Shown one piece after another: positions 54,601-64,000 of a stretch of DNA of 64,000 bases (positions within the stretch are counted from its first letter, which is position 1; every line of letters starts with the position of its first letter). Source of the DNA: Chrysomallon squamiferum (taxonomy: Eukaryota > Mollusca > Gastropoda > Neomphalida > Peltospiridae). Under the pieces are notes generated by a model that was not told where the DNA came from, did no database searches, and worked only from the letters and a program-made list of their open reading frames with translations. The stretch is from positions 28,162,472-28,226,471 of the forward strand of contig CM022672.1 in the NCBI GenBank assembly GCA_012295275.1. The letters are read 5' to 3'. The position numbers and the translations under genes were made by a program.

Positions 54601-57600
54601 TGGTGTGTGTGTTCGTATGTCTATATGTGTGTGGGTTTTATGGAGTGTGTGTGTGTGGGTGGGTGGGTGTGTGTGTGTGTAACAAACCATGCAACCATCA
54701 GTTTGCCATTTATCATTATCTTCATTCCAGTAGAAACAATCAGCAACATATGAGTGTACAGCAATTGTAACCATTTGCAATTCACCAATATTTTCATTAT
54801 GAACTTCTTGACCAGGCTATGCATTTTGAAAAAAAGGTACTTAAGAAAAACAAAATAGGTTTCTCAATTTCATAATTTAGTAATCTATTCAAACTTCTGT
54901 CGAACATTACACTAATAACAAATAATTATAAATATTCAAATATCACAGCCTGATTGCAAATCCAACATGATGATACTGAATGACTAAGCATTTATTCAAT
55001 AGGGAAAGTCACTGAAATGTGAATTTTTACAAATGACCCACAAAATTGCTGAATTATGGTGTGAACTGTACATTTAACAATAGAACAGCCTTTAGTTCTT
55101 TCACTGCATAATTAGATGGCAGCACATACTGGGCTTACAACATGTTTGAGAATTTCTATTTCTTGCAGCAAAATGAATTTTCTCAAGTTAACAGTAATAA
55201 AATTTTGAATGGATATATCCACTTAGTTTAATCAGCTTATAACTTTAATATACAAGATAATAATATACATATAACATACATATAAATGACATAATATTAT
55301 AGTACATGTTTCATTAAGCAAACAGTCATATTTTATTGATGCAAAGAGTGACTCACCTTCATTATAATTCCAACTGTAAAATTTGCACTGTTCACCTCAA
55401 GAAAATGTTCTGGTAGAAATAACAAACGATAATCTTGTTTGTAATCTTTGTTTGATAACAATAAATCATCTTGGATTGGCCATTCATATCCATAATGCAT
55501 AATATTTTCAAATGTGACTGCTACTTCACTGGAACCCAGAAGTATCTGTAATTTTAATGAAGTGTATTTAGGATAAATTATCAAATACTGCAATTTCTCC
55601 TTAATTTGCTGCACTGTTATTATCAGCAAACTTGAAGAGATCACTTTCTTTTCAACCAGGTCCCATCTGACATTCAAACTGTATTCATCTGGCAGATGTG
55701 CTGTATCTGCAAATAAATGGGAATATATATTTTAATATATATCTGAATTTAATTTAAAGAATAAAAATCTATGAACAGATATTATAAAAACATAAATATA
55801 GTTATAAAAAATCTGTAAATTTGTATTTTAAAATCTATCATTTGTATTGAAAAACCTGTGCATTTATATTATTAAAATAAGTCTATGAATTTAAATTTAA
55901 AATCCACTTAACTTATATTATGAAAGTCTATAAATATGTATTTTTAAATATTTATGAATTAATACTTTAAAATGTGTTAAAAAAGATCTGTTAATTTTTA
56001 TTTTTGAAAACTAATAACCAGTGAATTCATAGCATAAAAAGAATCAATGAATTTGTATAACTATATATCCAAAAACACAAGCTAATGTCATTTTGAATTG
56101 ATGATTATTATTAATTTGTTGGTTTTCTGTTGATAAACAATACCAAAAATATATAATCAATGATGGTAGGATTACTGTCCTAAAATATTTTATCATAATA
56201 CATACATTAAAACAAATAGACAATATAATTAAAAATAATGAAAAGATAAAAATTAATATAGTATATTTACAAATTAGAGTGTTTAAACTTGTACAAGAAG
56301 ATACCTTCTACTGAGAAAAAGATGTCTGCAGGCACAGGAAGTTTTTTCAGACCAAATGAGTGTACCTGGTCTCTCTCCTTTATGTCAATAATTATCACTG
56401 GAAATTTGTGGTTATTTAACAAAGACCACACAAAGGGACTTTTATTCCAAACCTGCATCTGAATAATAACAATAATAATTAAGTAATCATTTAAAAATAA
56501 ACAACAGAAGAAAGATTTAGATAGTTTTTGGACTGGCAGTACAGGATCTCACAGGCATGGTCTTTAATAAATCATTCATGACACTGTTGGAGGAAAAATA
56601 TAAACTGGAACAGAAAAGAGAACTGATTGGCAGTCTATCAATTTATCAGCTAGATCCCTCTTTAACAACAACATTAACAACAACAAGAAAAGAAAAGTAT
56701 CTGTAACAAAACTACAGCAGTTTAAAAATCTTCTTTCTGCTAGATTGAATGAATTTTTTTTTAAAGACAGAAGATGTTTGGGACCCTTTGAGCCTGAGTG
56801 GGCACAAATTTAATCAAAACATTTAATATTTTTACCAACACAGGTTGTTTTTATTAACAATGCCACTCTCTTTGCCATTGTGTATGGGCTACGTGTTTGA
56901 ACTTGGGGCTTAAAGGGTTAATGCAAAATCATCAGATCCATTAAAGTTATCTGAAAACTATTGTAAAATGAATATTTTTTTATTCAATCTTAGCAACTCT
57001 CAAGGCCAATTCATTTTCCAAAACCTCATAATTTTTTAAACCAACTTTCTTTTATGTGGTATATAGATGACTTGTATAATTATTTAGAGGTATATTTAGT
57101 TTTTAATGCAATTCTTATTGCATATTCTCCTTATAAATAAATCCAGTTCCTGAAGTTTCTGGATTAGAGGTATATGACTTGTATAATATAGTGTAACAGT
57201 TTTCAATTATTAATTATTTGTAGATACTTGTTATTTTACAGATGAATTTGTAGGTATTTTGGTATGCTGCATCTCTGCACTTCTTAAAATACAATGTCAG
57301 ATATTTACTGTGTGTACCTGTATATTGACAGACTTCACTGTCTGGCTATATTGGTGAATACTGGCGTTGATCTGCATTATGAAACTGGTTCTTTGATCAT
57401 TTTCTAATTCTTCTTCTAGTAGCACATCTTTCTCACTCACTTTTAACCATTTTACAAAAATTATGGTCTTCTTAGTTTTTATCTTCAATGGCTCTTCTAC
57501 AACTGAGTGAAGAGATTTTGCCAGTGCATTACAAATAGAGTCAAACCTGCTCAGTAATGTTTTCATTCTTGATTTTATCTGCAAAAATATTATTTTTACA

Positions 57601-60600
57601 TCTGAATTATTGAAAATAAATAAAAGAAGTTATACATGCTGTATTCAACATATTTATTCAGAAAAATATCTAGTGCTATGTACATTATGAAAGAGGAAAT
57701 CTACTTATGCTACACAGTGGGCAATTCTTTTTCCAAATTGGCAGCAAGGATCTTTTATATCTACCTTCACCAAAACAAGAACATTTATTGATATCCAGCA
57801 ACGGCTTCAAAGGATATGGTCCAAAGATACAATTCATTATACCATTCAATCCAAATGTATTAAAATACTCTAGTCATATCACACATCAGTTTTCATACTG
57901 ATGTACCACATTTATTCACTGGGCTCAGTCAGAGTTAACTGACACTCTTTAAAAGACAACAAATATCAAAAATAAAACTCCAACTCATTTTAGAAAAATA
58001 TGACTGTCAAACCTGCATGATTATTCTTTCACCCGTAAACAATGAGGAGTCACGTATATATTCCAATATTTCCACCTGTTTTCTTTATTAGAGAAAAAAA
58101 GAAATGCATCTTTTAGTTTAAAAATAAAAGAAAACAATCTGATCATTTAAAACTAAGCCAAGAAAACTGTAATATTTTTATAGTTAGATATTTATTTCAT
58201 GTGTGTATATATTTGTGTTTGGGCATGTGTCTTCCTGTCTAAAATTAGTTTATTCCATTTAATTATTAATGATGCATGATTTCTCTTTGTTAATAATATT
58301 TAAAAATAATGTTTAAAATAGGTACTTAGCAATTTTTCTGGTTTCAGTTGGTGCTCTTTCTGATATTTCCATTAAAAAATTAGTTAGAGACTTGGTAAGT
58401 TTCAGAGAATGTGTCTATGAAATAAATAAGAAGGGCAATATTTAAGTAAAAACCTAAATAAAATTTAGTAAGCTTCCAACTGAATATATATATATATATA
58501 TATATAAACAACTAATTCATTAAGGTATCTTTTTTAAAACATATAGAGTGAGAGAGACAAACAGACAGACAAACAGGCATCCTAAATGAATCCCAATCCC
58601 ATTCATTGGAAATCCCTCAGAGTATATATTGGTTACAATATTAACACAAAAAAGGTTTGAGATACCGCCAAAGTAGGTGACACTTTTTCTTGTTGTATTA
58701 AAATGCTGTTGACTAAACTGGTCACTTGTGAAAGTGTGTCTTTGTCTGATATCATTAAAAACTGCAGGGAGTGCATCAAAAATTCATGAAGCTGTGAAAA
58801 AATAATATAAATATTTCATTGGAGTTATTCACAAGATCTACAGATTTTCAGATTATATTTTCTTATTTTCTTAGTTTCTTTAATCCACATGTGAAATACA
58901 CTAAAACAAGTATGTTCCTACTTCTGTTATTCCTAAATAAAATGGCTTTATATTCAGGAAAACTATTTGTTTTAATAATATATTTAAATTAAATTTTTTT
59001 AATTTATAGTTATGACTGGTGAATATTTAAGAAACAATAACTGATAAATAAAGTTACATTGTGAAATAATATATGATTTCAAAAGTATTACTAAATAAAT
59101 ATAATAATAAAGAAAAGGAGCATATGATTTGTACTAATGTTTAAGGTTGTAGTGTTTCTTAACAAATCTGAACAAATATATTTCATTGATGGTGTGTGTT
59201 CATGTTTTGAGTATGAAAACATGGGTGTAGATATATATATCCACCATATATTTTTATTGTGAAAATAGATATGTAATATTCTTAAATATTCAGAATATGA
59301 ACAATCAGATAGATATATGTTGACCTTAAATGCTCTTGTTGCAGATCACTTTATGGAATGAGCAAACTTCATGTAAAATCAGTTACCTGTGATTTTTTAT
59401 TCTTCTTATTCAACATCATATTACTGTTGTCCCAATTTCTGTCATTACCAAGCATTTCAATAATATTCACAGCATGTTGAATAAAATCTGAAATAAACTA
59501 TAATTATTAACAATACAGCTTACATTATTTAATAATTAAACAAAAATATATATATTTTAAAATATGAAAATTAATCATCTTAATTTTTTATGTTTTTTAT
59601 AAAATAAAATGTATCCAAAGTAAAACTGGTTTATACGTTTTTGACAACTTTTTATGTTTATAATATTTAAAGAAAAATTAATTTAAAAAATAAAAGGGTA
59701 CAAAATTCAAAAAACATGCAGAAGAAAAAAAATTAAATAAAAATCTTTAAAGACTTCTATCTGATCAAATACTTTAACTGCAAAAGAGCATTTGATGTAA
59801 ATTATTAAAGTTTGAGTTTTATCTTGTGAACCTTGTGTTTTTTCATGAGAATATGATTTTTCAAACTGAAAGTTTTTTATAGCAGAATCCAACAAATCAA
59901 GATTATCTTCATCTCCATCAACCTGAAACACAGCAACAGTATTTACTTTTTATTTTTAACAATGAAAAATAGAATTTGCATTTATTATTTAACATTTCTC
60001 TAAATACTATCCTTCAATCTCTGGGCACTACTAAGATCTCTTCAACTGTTATACCTTAATCTTGTATAAAATTATTATTACTTTTTGTATATTTAGCATA
60101 CTTCCAAATTCTAACACCTGATTTGTTTACAAATAATTTGTCTTATAGTTTTAGCTAATAATTAAATATGACAATAAACATCAATTTTGTGAAGATGGTT
60201 TCCCATTTAACATCTATAAAGAAAACTGTAGAAAGCCCAGTGAAAATCATTTGCCAATTTCTAACACTTCAGCTTAGCAAAGATGTTTTTACATGGCAGC
60301 ACATGAGTACATTTGGGTTAAATATTAAAAATCAATATTTATTTATTATAAGAAACTGATGTTTTGATTTGTTTTGTTTTATTTTGTTTGTTTGAGGGTT
60401 TTTTTAAGATAAACAAAAAATAAATAAATAAAATAAAATAAAAAGTCTTGAAAGAAGATACAAAATAAATAAAAATAAAAAAAAGAAGGTAAAAAGACAT
60501 TAATTAAAAGAAAATCTATAAGAACTGTTTATGTTCTAACAGAAGGAAAAACATTTAAATTTTTTTTCTTCTAATTTTGGTTTATAATTAAAAGCTTTTT

Positions 60601-61378
60601 CATTTATTCCCACAATCATCATAACCCTCCTTTACTGAAACCCTGGATCTGCCTTCGCATATATTACCTGAACTGATAAAGATGCAAAGGTACTGGTTTC
60701 TAATGAATCTGAAATTCCAATTTCTAGTATTAACCAGTGGTTATTTTCCTTTGAGCCCATTGGAAGTGTGAGTGTCTTTACTGTATCTTTATAACCGTGA
60801 TACAATAAAATATCTGAAAAAATGGTAGCTGTTCTGAAATTAGTTTATCTTAAGAAAAAATAATATTTATAATCCTCTAACAGATTTAAAATGAAATGAT
60901 ATACAGTTATATAAGATGTAGTTATAATTCATTTTAAATAAACAAATAATAATTTTCACCATTTATTACCTTTATAATGTCTCTTTTTTGTATTTTGAAA
61001 GATTGCATTAATAATACCTGATTTTGTTTATAAATTTTTCCTGTAATAATAATCAACATCAACACAGAAATAATTATTTGCATAATACCTGATATGACTG
61101 TTTTGAGGTAGATTCTATATTTTAGAGGTAAATGAGGATCATGATATCTGGCACAATTCACAGAAAATTTAGTGACAAGAGCTTGGCCTTTCTCAGGCTG
61201 AATGGTGCATGACCCTCCGACTGGTGGTGAATTTGTAGTGAATGAATAAACCCCAGATATGGAAGAATATTTTCCTTGGCCTTAAAACAATTTATTTCTA
61301 TTTTATTGTGTCTCATTAAATAGATAACAATAAAAATGTAACAAGATATTTATTGAACATATTCTTATTATATATATA

Positions 61379-61415
<37 letters not shown>

Positions 61416-62582
61416 TAATTTTAGTTAAATTATATATTTTAAAATCTAATAACATTCTTCCTAGGTTAACTCTTAAATTTAATGTTAAGAATGCAACAGA
61501 AAAATATGCTCTGATTAAATGCCTGTGTTAAATGGTTGATTTATTAACAGATTTATTTTAACATACCTTAATAATAAATAATTAATAAATAAGAGATCTT
61601 CTAACTACATATTCAAACAAACAAGAAATTACAAACCAAGACACTTGATAAAAAGGCTCTGGATGAGATGCTAAATAATTCAGTGGACTTGCCAAGCAGA
61701 ACTTATCATGGCAGATCACTTCAGGTCCTGACTGATTCTTGATCCAATCCTGCTCACAAAGTAAAAATAAATGTACTCACCTGAAACCTCAAAGTAATAT
61801 GGAACTGGTTCTTTTAAAGCTAATGGCTGAATAACTACAGCTTTTCTTTTATTTCCTGTAGGAGAGTTCTGTCCCCAATCTGAAAATGGTATTTTACCAA
61901 ACTGACTACTGTACAATGTCCATAGATACTCTGGCATTTCTCTTTCAAACTGCAGTACAAAAATTTCATCAGGATTGACAACATCAGCACAGTTGAATAT
62001 ACATCTGCAAAAATAATAGATGCAATGAATAGCAAGCTATTTTTCGCTGATAATTATTCACTGTATAAATATGATTTAAAACTCACTGTATGTATGTATT
62101 AATGGTTGTTATTGTTCTTTTATTAAACATATTTTTCAATATTATATATATATAAGTGTTTCACTATTTTTATTTTTTTTACTTTAGAAATTTATTAATT
62201 AATTAAGTATTTTCCTTACATAAAATTTACACAAATAAAACTGGGACAAATAGCCTATCAAAATCCAGAGCAGTAATAAGCATTCCGATAATCCATTTAC
62301 GAACTGAAGAGCACTCTGCAAAAGGCCCCGTTTGAAATCATATTTATTTTAAGAAAATCGGCATAAATGTATATCATCCAGATATTGTTTGATTATACTA
62401 CTTTGTTCATATTTTGTAGTTGTAAGGAGTGTCCACATATATAGCTTGTAACAACATACTACTTACTTTACATTCATTATTTCAGTGGTTCTATTGCTGC
62501 AGACCCCAACCAGCCAACTGAGGCAACAGAGTGACAGGAGATGAAAAAAATGGAAATCCATTAATGCCCGAAACATTTTCAT
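48678..62582 (-). CDS. Polycystin-1-like receptor (REJ, GPS, PLAT), 18 exons, short C-terminus
   Basis: Polycystin-1/REJ-family membrane protein. Exons (minus): 62582-62467, 62004-61781, 61280-61089, 60813-60668, 59922-59832, 59487-59387, 58791-58666, 58414-58326, 58083-58005, 57578-57318, 56458-56305, 55706-55357, 54816-54688, 54040-53813, 53223-52943, 51203-50580, 50104-49848, 48763-48678. The sum is in frame, about 1177 aa. Order: signal peptide; REJ-like region ('NSPPVGGSCTIQPEKG', residues about 127-142); GPS/GAIN end (about 665-705); first membrane span (about 728-748); PLAT domain (about 778-870); four more spans; stop. LRR, WSC and PKD repeats of vertebrate PKD1 are absent, as is the six-span channel-like part. 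The exon 5 and 9 donors and the exon 9 acceptor are the least certain borders. Confidence 0.85.
49848..50104 (-). other. Last two membrane spans of the polycystin-like protein
   Basis: Exon 17 encodes 'LPWYFIYFSYFLTLGISIA' and 'FKWLISFVTSFVLTVF' followed by 'TQPLKVIVLAIVASLLF'. These match the region of polycystin-1 proteins just before the loop that leads to the channel-like spans. In this gene only 28 more residues follow. Confidence 0.8.
51375..52860 (+). mobile_element. Tc1/mariner element in an intron of the polycystin-like gene
   Basis: The ends are inverted: CTCTCCTAAAAAAGAAATGC at the left and, read in reverse, CTCTAACAAAAAAGAAATGC at the right, both next to TA. The 1486-bp element fills most of the intron between exons 15 and 16 and is antisense to the host gene. 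Its right end is only about 80 bp from the exon 15 donor. Confidence 0.9.
51692..52689 (+). pseudogene. Tc1-like transposase, inactivated
   Basis: The start 'MPRLSEPQ' is followed directly by a stop. Later frames give the HTH region ('MFHVSPSTILRLWYQFQQ', 'TRDRPRSGRPRVTT'), the catalytic-domain pieces 'FGGGNMMVWAAISYTGRTN', 'NARPHAARL' and 'VLPWPS', a stop at the usual SPDLNPI block, and 'HTRY' at the end. At least four stops were counted. 'VFQNNNARPH' has Asn where active copies carry the catalytic Asp (QQDNARPH). Clearly dead. Confidence 0.9.
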
Positions 62583-64000
62583 ATTATTAATATAAACTTG
62601 CTTTACACGATATGATTAGTATTGTAAACTAAAAACCTGTCAGCTAAAAATCTAGCTTTCCTTTCGTTAAATGTTATTTCTGTCCATGACAGGTGACCGT
62701 TTAATCAAGGGAAATTATCATATTTAAACAAGGGAGATTACTATGTATAATCTACGCTGGTTATTGTGTACTATCAAACGCTAACGTTGGGTGTTGATAT
62801 TACTCAGATTGAAATAGTTCTTCAAATGACTGAACAATTAAATATTACTATATAAAATTAAACAATTTCGGAGCTTATTATCTCAAATTTTATTAACTGT
62901 TAGTTTATTTTTATTTATTTTTTTCTCTCTCTTTATTGTCCTTAAAGATACGTATCAGAGATTACAGTGAACTCAATCTGCTATGATTTCTTTCATACTG
63001 TGTTTTTTTTTACATTTAAACATCAAGTACATAACTATTATTCAAAGGCATCATAGAAGAAATTTAAATCGTAACCTTATAAACAGATAAAAATTAAAAG
63101 ATTAAAGTTTGATGAACTAGGCATATCTGTCTCACGGAATCTTGAAAGAAAAATGAGTATTTTTATGTTTTACAAACACACACACACACACGCACACAAA
63201 CACATTAACACACAAACACACGCATAGACATGCACACATATATATATCATACATATATACATTTTTAAATAATAGTTGATATAAACGATCTCAGGCCTAC
63301 TTTATCATAACGATTCAGATCTTATAAATAACGTTGAGATAATGAAATTCTCAAATTTACCCAAGGTTAATGAGAAGTTTATATATTTTTTCAAAATTTG
63401 TGTTTAGAACCAGACTGTATAAAACCGTGAGAATTTTTGCATGAAGCATATCCAGATGATTAGCCGATTTATGTAACATACTCAGATGCTACTTGTTTTG
63501 ATATCTCTTCTTTTTTTTTTTAAACACTATAAGAGAGTACATGGATGATGTTACTTATCTATGATGAATAAAATTTCAGTTATCTTAATGTCCTAAATAG
63601 ATTAAAACGAGGACAGATTTTTGTCAAGTCGATGTGAAAATTATTGGTTACAAAAACCGTTAATCATTATTTATGTAAGTATGCTATTTACAACTATTAA
63701 CCTAGGATTTGCGTATCTTTTAACTGGTAAGTAATGTACATGTTTATCAGTCTTTAATGTTATTAAATGTGATAAATGATATCTGCCATTAACATTTATT
63801 TTAAGGTACTTTATGGCTACGGACAATGAGTTAATTTGGTTATCAGGTTTTGTCCGGTGAATGATTTTATTTTTAAATTTTAGCTATAAGTGACTGTGCC
63901 TGAACCGTACATGCATTAACAAAATAGTGGGTCTGTGCTGATAAAGTTATGATTAAGTGAAGCAACACTCATGAGAATCGATAAAGGTTCATAAATTTAT
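62583..64000. other. Upstream region of the polycystin-like gene
   Basis: No gene was recognised to the window edge. The first few hundred bases must contain the promoter of the polycystin-like gene. A (CA)n-rich tract lies at about 63176-63238. Confidence 0.5.

Overview
This is a compact piece of an animal nuclear genome. It is very AT-rich, its genes are split by canonical GT/AG introns, and microsatellites, LINE remnants and DNA transposons lie between and inside the genes. Intron density, paralogue content and repeat types suggest an invertebrate, probably a lophotrochozoan such as a mollusc. The species cannot be named from the sequence. All exon models were built by hand from reading frame, splice-site consensus and family similarity. 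None has transcript support.

Layout, left to right. (1) 0.6-2.15 kb: a decayed LINE (reverse transcriptase and RNase H) on +. (2) 14.5-2.5 kb, minus: galactocerebrosidase paralogue A, 18 exons, 710 aa. (3) 15.6-21.8 kb, plus: uroporphyrinogen-III synthase (UROS), 9 exons, 271 aa, divergent from paralogue A. (4) 24.3-25.6 kb, minus: a second decayed retroelement with an RNase H remnant. (5) 26.2-41.9 kb, plus: galactocerebrosidase paralogue B, 18 exons, 686 aa, with a second possible first exon and a phase-compatible duplicated exon 15. Its long intron 1 carries a 2.7-kb DNA transposon with about 430-bp inverted ends. (6) 45.9-44.0 kb, minus: SDHD, the small membrane anchor of mitochondrial complex II, 4 exons, 161 aa. 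(7) 46.9-47.3 kb: a Tc1 fossil. (8) 62.6-48.7 kb, minus: a polycystin-1-like receptor, 18 exons, about 1177 aa, that stops after the fifth predicted membrane span. A dead Tc1 element sits in one of its introns. (9) 62.6-64.0 kb: no gene seen.

The two galactocerebrosidases act in the lysosome on galactosylceramide-type lipids. They form an inverted pair around UROS (haem synthesis) and keep the same 17 intron positions and phases. UROS, SDHD and the polycystin-like gene have no evident functional link with them; this is ordinary gene neighbourhood, not an operon.

The most unusual points are the exon 15a/15b pair of paralogue B, each 178 nt, so that only one can be used without breaking the frame; the second signal-peptide first exon of the same gene; the polycystin-like gene lacking the channel half; and a perfect 63-bp hairpin just upstream of paralogue B.
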